From contig CAKKRJ010000008.1 in the NCBI GenBank assembly GCA_919902775.1, positions 83,810 to 147,809 on the forward strand: a DNA stretch of 64,000 nt. Direction: 5' to 3'. This stretch comes from Burkholderiaceae bacterium (GTDB lineage Bacteria; Pseudomonadota; Gammaproteobacteria; Burkholderiales; Burkholderiaceae_C). Positions 29,573 to 39,695 of this stretch are shown piece after piece (position 1 is the first letter of the stretch; every line of letters starts with the position of its first letter). Below the pieces are notes generated by a model that saw only the letters and a list, made by a program, of their open reading frames with translations, was not told the DNA's origin and made no database searches. The position numbers were made by a program, and so were the translations under genes.

Positions 29573-29950
29573 ATGGTTGAACGTGTGGTGGCCACGCCCG
29601 AAGCGCTGGCGCTGATTGACGTCTTGAAAGCCCAATACGGCGAGCTGCTGTTTCACCAGTCGGGTGGCTGCTGCGACAACAGCGCGGCCAATTGCTATTT
29701 GCCCACCGATCTGACGATCGGGCCCTATGACGTGAAGCTGGGCGAAGTGGGCGGCGTGCCGTTTTACATCAGCAAATCCCAATACGACTATTGGAAACAC
29801 ACCCAACTCATCCTGGATGTGATCGAGGGCTCGGGCGGCACCTTTTCACTGGAGGGCAACACCGGCCAGGCGTTTCACAGCCGCTCGCGATTGTTCACCG
29901 ACGAAGAGTGGGCCGAGATCGCGCCGCAGGTGCTGCGCGACCTGAGCTGA
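29573..29950 (+). CDS. DUF779 domain-containing protein
   Basis: 125 residues of the DUF779 family, repeatedly found next to acetaldehyde dehydrogenases and alcohol dehydrogenases; its role is unknown. The vicinal-cysteine motif SGGCCDNSAANCY is the family hallmark and may bind metal or form a redox site. The ATG at 29573 has AGGAG at correct spacing; another ATG at 29567 is too close to it. It follows exaC after a terminator. Confidence 0.85.
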   Translation: MVERVVATPEALALIDVLKAQYGELLFHQSGGCCDNSAANCYLPTDLTIGPYDVKLGEVGGVPFYISKSQYDYWKHTQLILDVIEGSGGTFSLEGNTGQAFHSRSRLFTDEEWAEIAPQVLRDLS

Positions 29951-29988
29951 AGGTTGGTGGTCGCAGGGCTGGGCCATAATCACGCCCC

Positions 29989-30366
29989 ATGTCTTCCCTG
30001 CAAACCTTGCGCAACGCGCACCTGCTCACCCGCCTCGTGCTGGTGTGGTTTGCCTTGTTCATCGGGGTGGCGGTGGCGTCGCCACTGGTCAAGCCCCAAA
30101 CTGCGCAGATGGTTTGCTCGGCCATGGGGGGCATGAAGATGGTCGTCGGTGACGACGCGGGCGACAGCCAGGCCGCGTCGGGCGGCATGGATTGCCCTTT
30201 GTGCGCCCAGATCAGCGGCCCCGTGCCCACGACCGCTCAGGCGGTGCTGGCCCCCAGTGCGCTGGCCCATGCCTTGCGCCCCATCCCGTCAGCCCACATC
30301 GCCTGGCTGACCGGCTCGCCTCTTCCGCCACGCGGACCACCTGCTTTTCCTGAACCGCGCCGTTGA
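29989..30366 (+). CDS. DUF2946 family small exported protein
   Basis: 125 residues with an N-terminal hydrophobic helix (LVLVWFALFIGVAVASPLV), a Met-rich segment (CSAMGGMKMVVG) and a CPLCAQ motif. DUF2946 proteins are typically encoded beside copper-handling or TonB genes, which fits the PCuAC copper chaperone downstream. The C-terminus RGPPAFPEPRR is the usual family ending. Function is unknown; a periplasmic copper-related role is inferred from context. Confidence 0.7.
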   Translation: MSSLQTLRNAHLLTRLVLVWFALFIGVAVASPLVKPQTAQMVCSAMGGMKMVVGDDAGDSQAASGGMDCPLCAQISGPVPTTAQAVLAPSALAHALRPIPSAHIAWLTGSPLPPRGPPAFPEPRR

Positions 30367-30540
30367 CGCGCCTGCGGCGAATGCCGCCTGCTGGCCAAGC
30401 CCGACACCAGCCACGGGCGCGCGGTGACCGCAGACGACATGCTGCCCAACGGCCACTGCGACGAGTTTGTGCGGGTGGGCGCCTTGCCCGACCAGGCGGG
30501 CGCGATGCACTGGCTCGAGCAGCAGGCGTTGGCGCCCACA
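30367..30540 (+). pseudogene. Coding-like stretch without a start, in frame after the DUF2946 stop
   Basis: Continuing in the DUF2946 frame past its TGA, codons up to about 30540 keep very high GC at third positions (51 of the first 54 by my count) and read as protein-like sequence. It includes CGECRLLAKPDTSHG and HCDEFVRVGALPDQAG. No ATG begins it; the only start is a GTG at 30424, and the frame then runs into the copper-chaperone gene. It may be a decayed gene end, a stop-interrupted extension, or chance. Confidence 0.35.
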
Positions 30541-30580
30541 ACCACTGAGATTTTTTTCCATTTCACACAAGGACAAACCC

Positions 30581-31060
30581 ATGATTTCCAAGTTCAAAAT
30601 TTCTTCGCTGGTGCTGGCCGCCGTGGTGAACAGCAGCGTCTGGGCGCAGACCGCCGTCAAGGTCGAAGGCGGCTGGGCACGTGCCACGGTGCAAGGCCAA
30701 AAAGCCAGCGGGGCTTTCATGAAACTCACGGCCCCGCAGGCCACACGCCTGGTGGCGGTGTCCACGCCGGTGGCCGGTGTGGCCGAAATCCATGAGATGA
30801 AGATGGACGGCGGTGTCATGAAAATGCGCGCCGTGCCCGCGCTGGAGTTGCCCGCCAACCAGGCGGTGGAGCTCAAGCCCGGCAGTTACCACCTGATGTT
30901 GATGGACCTCAAGGCACCGCTGGCCAAAGACAGCGCCGTGGCGCTGTCCCTCACGTTCAAAGACGCCAAAGGCGTTGAAAGCCAGCAGCAAATCAGCCTG
31001 CCTGTCAGTACGGCCATGCCCATGGCGCACGACCACGCACACGGCGAGCACAAGCACTGA
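30581..31060 (+). CDS. PCu(A)C-type periplasmic copper chaperone
   Basis: 159-residue exported protein with signal peptide FKISSLVLAAVVNSSVWAQ. It has the family copper-binding pattern: H71-E-M (EIHEMKMDGGVMKMR) and, further on, HLMLMDLK. Such proteins deliver copper to the CuA centre of cytochrome oxidase or serve copper homeostasis. The C-terminal tail is His-rich (HDHAHGEHKH), adding another metal site. AAGGACA lies before the ATG. Confidence 0.88.
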   Translation: MISKFKISSLVLAAVVNSSVWAQTAVKVEGGWARATVQGQKASGAFMKLTAPQATRLVAVSTPVAGVAEIHEMKMDGGVMKMRAVPALELPANQAVELKPGSYHLMLMDLKAPLAKDSAVALSLTFKDAKGVESQQQISLPVSTAMPMAHDHAHGEHKH

Positions 31061-31125
31061 ACGCCTGCAAGCCGATGGCCAGCCGTTTGGTTTAAGCTCA
31101 TGGCACCACCCCACCAGGAGACACC

Positions 31126-31905
31126 ATGAGCGACACATCCGCCTTCGGCTTTGGCAAATTCGTGCCCGGTTTTGACTTTTTGCAAAACCTGTCCAAGTCG
31201 GCCACTCAGGCCACACCTGCCGCCGGGGCCATGCCGGGCATGGCCAGCTGGGTGGCACCGACACTGAGCATCGAAGAGATCGACAAGCGCATCCAGGAAC
31301 TCAAGGCGGTGCAATTCTGGCTGGACCAGAACGCCACAGCGCTCAAGGCCACCATCCAGGCGATGGAGGTGCAGAAGATGACCTTGTCCACGCTGCAAAG
31401 CATGAATGTGAACATGGCCGATCTGGCCAAAGCCTTCACGGCCAAACCCCCAGCCCCCGACGCGGCACCTGCGGCGACCGCTACGCCTGCGCCAGCGGCA
31501 TCCATTTTTTCGCAAAAACCGGCCCCCGCCCCCGAGCCGCCAGCGGCGGCTCAGGCAGCGCCTGAGCCCCAAGCCGAAGCCCAGGCTGAAACGTCTGCGC
31601 AAGACGGCGCAAGCAAGCCCGCAGTCGATCCCATGCAGTGGTGGGGGGCTTTGACGCAGCAGTTTCAGGGGATCGCCGCCGCCGCCATGAAAGATGTGGC
31701 CGCCGAAGCGATGAAGGCCGGTGCCGCTGCCAAAAACGCAGCCACTTCCGGCGCAAAGCCGCCCACAGCCGCCAAGCCCAAAGCGGGCTCTGCCAAGAAA
31801 GCGCCGGTCAAAACAGGGGGTAAGGGCGCTGCGAAAACCGCGGCCCAAGCGGCCGCCAAACCCACCGCCCGCAAAGCCCCCGTCAAAAAACGCCCCACCG
31901 CATGA
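31126..31905 (+). CDS. phaM: PHA granule-associated regulator PhaM
   Basis: 259 residues in two parts. The N-terminal helical domain (SIEEIDKRIQELKAVQFWLDQN and a following KATIQAMEVQKM stretch) is the PhaM signature. The long C-terminal tail is Ala/Lys/Pro-rich (repeats of AAKP and KKAPVK type) and resembles histone H1, as in PhaM, which binds DNA, activates PHA synthase and distributes granules to daughter cells. AGGAGA precedes the ATG. It overlaps the FIST gene by 4 bases. Confidence 0.85.
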   Translation: MSDTSAFGFGKFVPGFDFLQNLSKSATQATPAAGAMPGMASWVAPTLSIEEIDKRIQELKAVQFWLDQNATALKATIQAMEVQKMTLSTLQSMNVNMADLAKAFTAKPPAPDAAPAATATPAPAASIFSQKPAPAPEPPAAAQAAPEPQAEAQAETSAQDGASKPAVDPMQWWGALTQQFQGIAAAAMKDVAAEAMKAGAAAKNAATSGAKPPTAAKPKAGSAKKAPVKTGGKGAAKTAAQAAAKPTARKAPVKKRPTA

Positions 31906-33140
31906 AGTTGTTTCCCTGTGGCCATGCCACCCATCCGCAATGGCGCATGGCCGCAGACCTGGTGCTGGCCCAGTTGCGGGCGCAAATGGCCTTGCCCGAA
32001 TACGCCAGCCAACCCCGACTGGCGCTGCTCTACATCACCGACCACTATGCCGCGCAGGCGCAAGCCGTGCTGGACCACCTGCGCCAGGAGCTGCCCGCAG
32101 TGACCGACTGGGCGGGCACGGTGGGGGTGGGCATTGCGGTCAGCCATGCCGAATACTGGGATGAACCTGCCCTGGCCGTGCTGCTGTGCGATCTGCCGCT
32201 TGAGCACTACCGGGTGTTTTCAGGCATCAGTCCTTTGCCTGCGGCCTGGGCCGATACGGCGCTGGTGCACGCCGATCCGTCCACGCCTGAACTGGCCGAA
32301 CTGGTGGCGGATCTGGCCGGGCTCACGCAACAAAATTACCTGTTTGGAGGCCTGACTTCCAGCCGCGGGCGCAGCGTGCAGTTCGCCGTCAAGGCCACTC
32401 AAAACCCGGTGGATGGTGGTGTTTTAGAGGGCGGTTTGAGTGGCGTCGCCTTTGCACCCGAAGTCGGGCTCTTGTCACGCGTCACGCAGGGCTGCCAGCC
32501 TGTCTCGCCCGAGCGCGAAATCACCGCGGCCGAACGCAACACGGTGCTGCAACTCGCGGGAGAGCCCGCGCTGGATGTGATGTTGAACGACCTGGACATT
32601 CGCCTGAGCGAGCCGAAAAAAGCGATTCCAGTGGTGCGCGCCACCTTGGTCGGCCTGAGCCCCGCCGGTCAAATGGGCGTGGGCCGCACGGGGCATCTGG
32701 GCAGTGAGGTGTTGGTGCGCCACATCATTGGCTTGGACCCGATCCGCCAGGGCGTGGCGATTGCCGACAACGTCGAGCCCGGCATGCGCCTGACCTTTTG
32801 CCGACGTGACGTCCAGGCCGCCCGTGCCGACTTGGTGCGCGTGTGCGCCGAAATCCGCGAAGCGCTGGAGCCCGAGATGCTGTCCATGGAGTCCCTCAGC
32901 GCATTCAGCGATGACGCCTTGCCCACCACGCCCCAGACGGGCAAGCGCATGGTTGGCGCGGTGTATGTGAGTTGCACGGGCCGGGGCGGTGCCCACTTTG
33001 GTGGCCCGAGTGCCGAAATGCAGATCATCCGCCATGCGCTGGACGATGTGCCGCTGGTGGGTTTTTATGCCGCCGGAGAGATTGCGCGGCACCACCTGTA
33101 TGGCTACACCGGTGTGCTGACGGTGTTCACGGCCGATTGA
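31902..33140 (+). CDS. FIST domain-containing sensory protein
   Basis: 412 residues covering FIST_N (segments DHYAAQAQAVLDHLRQEL, VGVGIAVSH and NYLFGGLTSSRG) and FIST_C (ISCTGRGGAHFG-like VSCTGRGGAHFG, then PLVGFYAAGEIARHHLYGYT). FIST domains are proposed to bind small ligands such as amino acids and feed two-component or c-di-GMP signalling. No output domain is fused here. It is translationally coupled to phaM, so it may report metabolite state to PHA control; that is inference. Confidence 0.88.
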   Translation: MKLFPCGHATHPQWRMAADLVLAQLRAQMALPEYASQPRLALLYITDHYAAQAQAVLDHLRQELPAVTDWAGTVGVGIAVSHAEYWDEPALAVLLCDLPLEHYRVFSGISPLPAAWADTALVHADPSTPELAELVADLAGLTQQNYLFGGLTSSRGRSVQFAVKATQNPVDGGVLEGGLSGVAFAPEVGLLSRVTQGCQPVSPEREITAAERNTVLQLAGEPALDVMLNDLDIRLSEPKKAIPVVRATLVGLSPAGQMGVGRTGHLGSEVLVRHIIGLDPIRQGVAIADNVEPGMRLTFCRRDVQAARADLVRVCAEIREALEPEMLSMESLSAFSDDALPTTPQTGKRMVGAVYVSCTGRGGAHFGGPSAEMQIIRHALDDVPLVGFYAAGEIARHHLYGYTGVLTVFTAD

Positions 33141-33150
33141 GGGCCATCCC

Positions 33151-34480
<1,330 letters not shown>

Positions 34481-34498
34481 ACTGCAGCGCTGACTGGC

Positions 34499-35425
34499 TC
34501 AGTCGGTGCCATCGCCAAAACATTGCGCCACCAGCGTGCGCAGCCACTGGTGCCCCGGGTCTTTGTGCAGACGACCATGCCAGAACTGGTGGATGGCGCT
34601 GCCGTCCACCACCAGCGGCAAGGGGCGTGTGGTCAGGCCAAAGGGCGCTGTCACGCGTTGCGCAAAGCGTTCGGGCACGGTGGCCATCAGGTCGGCGTGG
34701 CCCAGCACATCGCCCAAAGCGACGTAGTGCGGCACCGTCAGGCGGATGCGGCGTTGCAAGCCCTGGCGCTCCAGCGCGGCATGCAAAGCCTCGTCAATCC
34801 GGCCATGGCCGGTGCCTGCGGCGATCACCCGGACATGCTCGGCCGCAGCGAAATTGGCCAAGGTCAAGGCCTGTGCGCTGGCCAGGGGGTGCCCTTGGCG
34901 CATCAGGCACACATAGGGCTGGCGAAACAGCGCTTGTTGAAAAAAGCCTGCTTGCAACTGCGGCAGCAGGCCCAGTGCCAGGTCGGTGCGGCCCGAGGCC
35001 ATGTCTTCGCCCAGGCTGGCGCTGGTCACGGCCACCACGTTCAAGGTGACGCCGGGCGCGGTCTGGGCCAGCGCGTCCATCAACACGGGCAAAAAATACA
35101 TCTCGCCCACATCGGTCATGGCCAGGGTGAAGCGGCGCTGGCTGCTGGCCGGGTCAAACGAGGCGCGGACATTGAGCGCTTGCTGCAGGCCATCCAGTGC
35201 GGCGGCCACGGGCTCGGCCAGTTGCAGCGCGTAGGGCGTGGGCACCATGCCGCGCTGGGTACGCAAAAACAAGGCGTCGCCCAAGCTGTTGCGCAGGCGT
35301 CCCAGGGCGCTGCTCACGGCAGGTTGGCTCATGCCCAGCACGGCAGCCACCGCTGAGACCCGCTTTTCGCGCAGCAGGTGGTGAAAGACCAGCAGCAGGT
35401 TCAGATCAAGGCGGGCGAGTTCCAT
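34499..35425 (-). CDS. LysR-family transcriptional regulator, divergent to the hydroxylase genes
   Basis: 308 residues. The winged helix-turn-helix lies at the N-terminus (LDLNLLLVFHHLLREKRVSA, then GMSQPAVSSALGRLRNSLGD), followed by a periplasmic-binding-like effector domain. The style (LDLNLL...FLRTQRGMVPT) matches NahR/NodD-type regulators. It is divergent from the salicylate-hydroxylase-like genes and probably controls them in response to salicylate or a related aromatic acid. The ATG at 35425 is the conserved start. Confidence 0.85.
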   Translation of the reverse strand: MELARLDLNLLLVFHHLLREKRVSAVAAVLGMSQPAVSSALGRLRNSLGDALFLRTQRGMVPTPYALQLAEPVAAALDGLQQALNVRASFDPASSQRRFTLAMTDVGEMYFLPVLMDALAQTAPGVTLNVVAVTSASLGEDMASGRTDLALGLLPQLQAGFFQQALFRQPYVCLMRQGHPLASAQALTLANFAAAEHVRVIAAGTGHGRIDEALHAALERQGLQRRIRLTVPHYVALGDVLGHADLMATVPERFAQRVTAPFGLTTRPLPLVVDGSAIHQFWHGRLHKDPGHQWLRTLVAQCFGDGTD

Positions 35426-35443
35426 GATGGTGTTGATGTATTT

Positions 35444-35474
35444 GAAATTCGAATAATGATTATCTTTGAATTTC
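35444..35474. promoter_or_regulatory. Candidate LysR-type operator (inverted repeat)
   Basis: GAAATTC (35444-35450) and GAATTTC (35468-35474) form an inverted repeat with 17 bases between, in an AT-rich stretch (GAATAATGATTATCTTT) unlike the surrounding GC-rich DNA. It lies right between the divergent LysR and oxygenase genes. Confidence 0.45.
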
Positions 35475-35519
35475 GATTTACGGAATTCAATGGGTTTGCC
35501 ATGATTCCCATCGAGTTTT

Positions 35520-35611
35520 GCAGGTCGGTGGCTGTAGGGCGGTGGCTTCAGCCCCGACGTTTTTGCCTTGTCGACAACCGCCCATGTCGGAGCTGAAGCT
35601 CCGACCTGCAA
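35520..35611. repeat. REP-like repeat, family 2 (copy 2)
   Basis: Starts GCAGGTCGGTGGCTGTAGGG, includes GGTGGCTTCAGCCCCGAC, and ends TGTCGGAGCTGAAGCTCCGA-CCTGC, itself a perfect hairpin (CGGAGCTGAAGCTCCG). The outer arms CAGGTCGG and CCGACCTG also pair. It sits directly before the oxygenase start and would be in its 5' leader if the promoter is at the operator. Confidence 0.8.
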
Positions 35612-35635
35612 AAAACCTGAACAGAAAGAGACACC

Positions 35636-36901
35636 ATGACCGAACACCCCATTCACTGGGAAACGGAGGGCACCAGCCGCATTCCGTTTGCCGTGTACAC
35701 CGACGAAGACCGGCACAAAAAAGAGCTGGAGCGCTTCTTCTATCAAAGCCATTGGAGCTATGTGGGCCTGGAGGCCGAGATCCCGAATCCCGGCGACTTC
35801 AAGCGCACCGTGGTGGGCGAGCGTTCGGTCATCATGACGCGCAGCAACGACGGCCAGATCCACGTGGTGGAAAACGTCTGCGCTCACCGGGGCATGCAGT
35901 TTTGCCGTGAGCGCCATGGCAACAAAAAAGAGTTTGTCTGCCCTTACCACCAGTGGAGCTACACCCTGCAAGGTGGTTTGCAGGGCGTGCCGTTTCGGCG
36001 TGGCGTGCGGCAAGACGGCAAGGTCAACGGCGGCATGCCGGCCGACTTTGACCCGAAAGACCACGGCCTCACGCCGCTGAAGGTGGCGACGCGCGGTGGC
36101 GTGGTGTTCGCGTCGTTTGACCACGCGGTGGAGTCGCTGGAAGACTTCATGGGCCCGACCATCTTGAAATACTTTGACCGCCTGTTCAATGGCCGCAAGC
36201 TGGTGGTGCTGGGCTACAACCGCCAGCGCATTCCGGGCAACTGGAAGCTGATGCAGGAAAACATCAAGGACCCGTACCACCCCGGCCTGCTGCACACCTG
36301 GTTTGTGACTTTTGGTCTTTGGCGTGCCGACAACAAGAGCGAGTTGCGCATGGACGCGCACCACCGCCATGCGGCCATGATCTCAACACGCGGCAGTGCG
36401 GGCCAGGCCACGGGCGCTGCGGCGCAGGTCACGCAGGTGAGCAGCTTCAAGGAGAGCATGCAGCTGAATGACCCGAGCTTTCTGGACATCGTGCCCGAAG
36501 CCTGGTGGCAGATGGACGACAAGATGCCGACCGCCGTGATGATGACGCTGTTCCCCAGCGTGATTTTTCAGCAGCAGGTCAACAGCGTGTCCACGCGCCA
36601 CATCCAGCCCGACGGGCATGGCGCGTTCGACTTTGTCTGGACGCACTTTGGCTTTGAAGACGACACGCCCGAAATGCACGAGCGCCGCCTGCGTCAGGCC
36701 AACCTGTTTGGTCCGGCCGGTTTTGTGAGCGCGGACGATGGCGAGGTGATCGAGTTCTCGCAGCAGGCGTTTGAGTCCAAACCCGAGCACCATATGTTGG
36801 TGGAGTTGGGCGGGCGCGATGTGGGTGAGACGGACCACATGGTGACCGAAACGCTGATCCGGGGCATGTATGCCTACTGGCGCAAAGTGATGGAGGCTTG
36901 A
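35636..36901 (+). CDS. Rieske aromatic-ring hydroxylase large subunit, salicylate 5-hydroxylase (NagG)-like
   Basis: 421-residue oxygenase alpha subunit. The Rieske [2Fe-2S] ligands are C82-x-H84 (CAHRG) and C102-x2-H105 (CPYHQW). The mononuclear iron site shows H215 and H220 in DPYHPGLLH with D212. Long segments ([38 protein letters not shown]) match what I recall of NagG from Ralstonia U2, which converts salicylate to gentisate. The exact substrate could be another hydroxybenzoate. It is followed by the small subunit after one base, then the ferredoxin; no reductase is present in the window. Confidence 0.87.
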   Translation: MTEHPIHWETEGTSRIPFAVYTDEDRHKKELERFFYQSHWSYVGLEAEIPNPGDFKRTVVGERSVIMTRSNDGQIHVVENVCAHRGMQFCRERHGNKKEFVCPYHQWSYTLQGGLQGVPFRRGVRQDGKVNGGMPADFDPKDHGLTPLKVATRGGVVFASFDHAVESLEDFMGPTILKYFDRLFNGRKLVVLGYNRQRIPGNWKLMQENIKDPYHPGLLHTWFVTFGLWRADNKSELRMDAHHRHAAMISTRGSAGQATGAAAQVTQVSSFKESMQLNDPSFLDIVPEAWWQMDDKMPTAVMMTLFPSVIFQQQVNSVSTRHIQPDGHGAFDFVWTHFGFEDDTPEMHERRLRQANLFGPAGFVSADDGEVIEFSQQAFESKPEHHMLVELGGRDVGETDHMVTETLIRGMYAYWRKVMEA

Positions 36902-36902
36902 T

Positions 36903-37376
36903 ATGGTCGATATGAATACCTGGTTCGGCATCCAGCAGCTGTATGCCGATTACGCCAGCGCCGTGGACAGCGGCGATTGGGACCTGTGGCCCGAGTTCTT
37001 CACCGAGCAAGGTGTGTACAAACTGCAGCCGCGCGAGAACCACGAGCGCGGTTTTCCGCTGTGCACGCTGTCGCTGACCAGCAAAGGCATGCTCAAAGAC
37101 CGCGTCTATGGCATCAAGGAAACGCTGTACCACGACCCGTATTACCAGCGCCATGTGGTGGGTGCGCCCATCGTGCGACGCGTCGAAGACGGGCGCATCC
37201 ACAGCGAGGCCAACTACGCGGTGTTTCGCACCAAGTTCGACAAGGAAAGCACGGTGTTCAATGTGGGTCGCTACATCGACACCATCGTGCACACCCCCGA
37301 AGGCTTCAAATTCGCCGAGCGCCTGTGCGTGTACGACAGCGAGATGATCCCCAACTCCATCATTTACCCCATATAA
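36903..37376 (+). CDS. Aromatic-ring hydroxylase small subunit, NagH-like
   Basis: 157-residue beta subunit of the SnoaL/NTF2-like fold found in ring-hydroxylating oxygenases; it has a structural role in the hexamer. [39 protein letters not shown] and the ending [17 protein letters not shown] match the NagH pattern I recall. It lies one base after the large subunit, so stoichiometric translation is expected. Confidence 0.87.
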   Translation: MVDMNTWFGIQQLYADYASAVDSGDWDLWPEFFTEQGVYKLQPRENHERGFPLCTLSLTSKGMLKDRVYGIKETLYHDPYYQRHVVGAPIVRRVEDGRIHSEANYAVFRTKFDKESTVFNVGRYIDTIVHTPEGFKFAERLCVYDSEMIPNSIIYPI

Positions 37377-37379
37377 GGC

Positions 37380-37493
37380 CCATGTCGGGGCTAAAGCCAC
37401 GACCTACGGGGATGTTTGTAGGTCGGCGGCTTTAGCCCCGACATGGCTTTGCGACGAAGCCTGAAACGTCGGACCTGAAGGTTCCGACCTACA
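37380..37493. repeat. REP-like repeat, family 2 (copy 3, three modules)
   Basis: Three modules in alternating orientation: CCATGTCGGGGCTAAAGCC, GTAGGTCGGCGGCTTTAGCC-CCGACATGG, and CGTCGGACCTGAAGGTTCCG-ACCTAC. The first two are inverted copies and form a long hairpin. It fills the 142-base gap between the small subunit and ferredoxin genes, where it could dampen read-through. Confidence 0.82.
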
Positions 37494-37518
37494 CAACAAC
37501 ATCAACCGGAAAGTAACC

Positions 37519-37830
37519 ATGACCGCATGGATTGACGTGGCCGCAGAGGCCGATTTGTTTGAAGGCGCTGGCATTGCCGTGGCCCCCGAGGGGCAAGACA
37601 TCGCGCTGTTCAGCGTAGAAGGTGAAGTCTTCGCCATCAACAACCTGTGCAACCACGGCAACGCCAAGTTGTGTGACGGCTTTGTAGAGGGCCATCACGT
37701 GGAGTGCCCGTTCCACCAAGCCCAGTTCAGCTTGCGCGACGGTTCGGTGGCCTGCGGTCCGGCGACCGAGCCGGCCAAGACCTGGCCGGTCAAGATCGAA
37801 GGGGGAAGGGTGTTCCTTCAGTTGGTTTGA
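37519..37830 (+). CDS. Rieske-type ferredoxin of the ring hydroxylase (NagAb-like)
   Basis: 103-residue soluble electron carrier with Rieske ligands C44-x-H46 (LCNHGNAKLCDG) and C63-x2-H66 (ECPFHQAQF). The loop after the second pair (LRDGSVACGPATEPAKTWPV) is typical of ferredoxins serving naphthalene/salicylate oxygenases. It should carry electrons to the NagG-like subunit from a flavin/2Fe-2S reductase encoded elsewhere. AAAGTAACC before the ATG is a weak ribosome site. Confidence 0.87.
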   Translation: MTAWIDVAAEADLFEGAGIAVAPEGQDIALFSVEGEVFAINNLCNHGNAKLCDGFVEGHHVECPFHQAQFSLRDGSVACGPATEPAKTWPVKIEGGRVFLQLV

Positions 37831-37855
37831 TGGTGCGTGTTGGGGGGGATTTCCA

Positions 37856-38164
37856 TCAGTGGAAATCGTCTTCCCGTTGATGCCGCAGTGCGAGGATGGT
37901 CACCGTATGTGCATCCTCAATTTCGAAAAGCGCCAGATAACCCGAGGCACCAAACGGAATGATGAGTTCTCTGAGAAGGGGGCCGTGCGCACCGTCTGCA
38001 GCTTTACGACACGAAAAGGGGGATTTACGCAGGAACCCCAAACCATCTTCGATGGCTTGAAATGCACGTTCGGCGGTGCGGATGTCAAATTCCAAAAGGA
38101 ACTCATAAAGCCGGTTCAGATCGGATTTGGCTTTTTCAGTGAAGCGGACCTGAAACTCATTCAT
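37856..38164 (-). CDS. RelE/ParE-family toxin
   Basis: 102 residues starting MNEFQVRFTEKAKSDLNRLY, the standard ParE/RelE N-terminus, with a LRELIIPFGASGYLALFEI strand pair and the ending VTILALRHQREDDF. ParE toxins poison gyrase and RelE cleave mRNA; the LALRHQ-type ending is ParE-like. It lies 18 bases downstream of its probable antitoxin gene. Its base composition is lower in GC than the flanking housekeeping genes, consistent with transfer. Confidence 0.85.
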   Translation of the reverse strand: MNEFQVRFTEKAKSDLNRLYEFLLEFDIRTAERAFQAIEDGLGFLRKSPFSCRKAADGAHGPLLRELIIPFGASGYLALFEIEDAHTVTILALRHQREDDFH

Positions 38165-38182
38165 GGTCGAGTCCGGTTCGGC

Positions 38183-38452
38183 TCAGGAGGCAGAAGACTT
38201 TGCTTTGGTCAGCTTGCTTTTCAATTCCTGTAACACTTCGTCTGCTGAAAAGTAGACCTGACTTTGGCGGGCCTCTTCGGCTGAACGCAACCCACGTGCG
38301 ATGAACTCGTCTTCAGCCGCACGGTGTGCAATGAACCTCTCCAGTGATGCTTGCATCAGCTTGGAAATGGTTTCATTGGGCCGAAGTGCATTTTCGGCAG
38401 CTTGCTTCAGATCTGGGCTGACACGCAGCGCCGGGAGTGTTGCGGATTTCAT
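38183..38452 (-). CDS. Antitoxin of the ParD/YlcI-like type
   Basis: 89 residues from the ATG at 38452 (MKSATLPALRVSPDLKQAAE), preceded by AAAGG. The N-terminus looks like a ribbon-helix-helix DNA-binding domain (RVSPDLKQAAENALRPNETI), and the C-terminal helices would wrap the toxin. It is the upstream gene of the pair, as usual, and probably represses its own promoter. A TTG seven codons upstream is a poor alternative start. Confidence 0.8.
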   Translation of the reverse strand: MKSATLPALRVSPDLKQAAENALRPNETISKLMQASLERFIAHRAAEDEFIARGLRSAEEARQSQVYFSADEVLQELKSKLTKAKSSAS

Positions 38453-38510
38453 CTTGAAACCTTTCAAAGGCAATGCAATGCAATTGTAATGCGGCGGGCG
38501 CTTGGCTTGC

Positions 38511-39575
38511 TCAGTTCTTTTCTGTGCGCGTCAGCAGCATCGCATCCCCATAGCTGAAAAACCGGTACTGGTTCGCAATGGCGTGCCGGTACAGGCCCAT
38601 GATGTGCTCGTAGCCTGCAAAGGCGCTGACCAGCATCATCAAGGTGCTCTTGGGCAGGTGGAAGTTGGTGATCAAGCGATCCACCATCTGGAATTCAAAC
38701 CCCGGTGTGATGAAGATCTGCGTGTCGCCACTCGCCTGGCCGAACTTGGCCCACGACTCCAGCGTGCGCACCGTCGTCGTGCCCACGGCCACCACCTGGC
38801 CGCCCCGCGCCTTGCACGCGGCAATCGCCTGCTGCGTGGCTTCGGGCACCTCGTACCACTCGCGGTGCATGGTGTGGTCGGCCAAGTTTTCAGTTTTGAC
38901 GGGCTGGAACGTGCCAGCGCCCACATGCAGCGTGACGCTGGCGCGCTGCACGCCGCGCGCATCCAGCGCGGCCAGCAGCGCTTCGTCAAAATGCAGCGCC
39001 GCCGTGGGCGCGGCCACCGCACCGGGGGCACGCGCAAAGACGGTTTGGTAGCGCTGGGCGTCTTCTTCCGAATCGGTGTGGGTGATGTACGGCGGCAGTG
39101 GCACATGGCCGTGCTTTTCCATCAGCGTATGCGGCTCGTCGCTCAACTTCAGATGAAATAACTGGCCGTTGGCATCGGGCCAGCGGCCCAGCAGCACGGC
39201 ATCAAAACCGCCGTTGCGGGCCCCACCCACCATGAACATCTTGCCGCCGATCAGCGGCTTCTTGCTCACCTTCATGTGCGCCACCACCTCATGGTTGGGC
39301 AACACCCGCTCGATCAAAAGTTCCAGCTTGCCGCCAGACGCTTTTTCACCAAAGATGCGCGCCTTGACCACCTTGGTGTCGTTGAACACCAGCAGGTCAC
39401 CCGGGTTGAGCAAGCCGGGCAGTGCGTTGAAAATTCGATCGACCACGGCGCTGGTCGAGCCATCCAGCAAACGCGAGCCGCTGCGCTGGGCTGCGGGGTG
39501 CTGGGCGATCAGTTCGGGGGGGAGTTCAAAGTCGAAGTCGCTGAGCGTGAAGGCGCGGGGGAAAGATGCAGTCAT
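38511..39575 (-). CDS. queA: S-adenosylmethionine:tRNA ribosyltransferase-isomerase
   Basis: 354 residues. QueA transfers and isomerises the ribosyl group of AdoMet onto preQ1-tRNA, making epoxyqueuosine. The N-terminus [20 protein letters not shown] and the motifs [23 protein letters not shown] ([16 protein letters not shown]), [12 protein letters not shown] and [14 protein letters not shown] are diagnostic. It acts just after Tgt in the queuosine pathway. The pair is normally adjacent but is here separated by the oxygenase and toxin-antitoxin block. Confidence 0.95.
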   Translation of the reverse strand: MTASFPRAFTLSDFDFELPPELIAQHPAAQRSGSRLLDGSTSAVVDRIFNALPGLLNPGDLLVFNDTKVVKARIFGEKASGGKLELLIERVLPNHEVVAHMKVSKKPLIGGKMFMVGGARNGGFDAVLLGRWPDANGQLFHLKLSDEPHTLMEKHGHVPLPPYITHTDSEEDAQRYQTVFARAPGAVAAPTAALHFDEALLAALDARGVQRASVTLHVGAGTFQPVKTENLADHTMHREWYEVPEATQQAIAACKARGGQVVAVGTTTVRTLESWAKFGQASGDTQIFITPGFEFQMVDRLITNFHLPKSTLMMLVSAFAGYEHIMGLYRHAIANQYRFFSYGDAMLLTRTEKN

Positions 39576-39695
39576 GGTTCAGGGCTGGACAGGCCCGAGC
39601 AAATGGAAAGGCCGTGATTTTGCCCGAAGGTCAACAAGCCACTGCAGGCTGGAGCCGATGTGATCGAGGTGCTGCTCTCACGGCACAATCACCCC

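Noticed and set aside
30363..30548. 61-codon frame after DUF2946
   Set aside because: Arg-rich off-frame translation; a different frame shows the codon bias.
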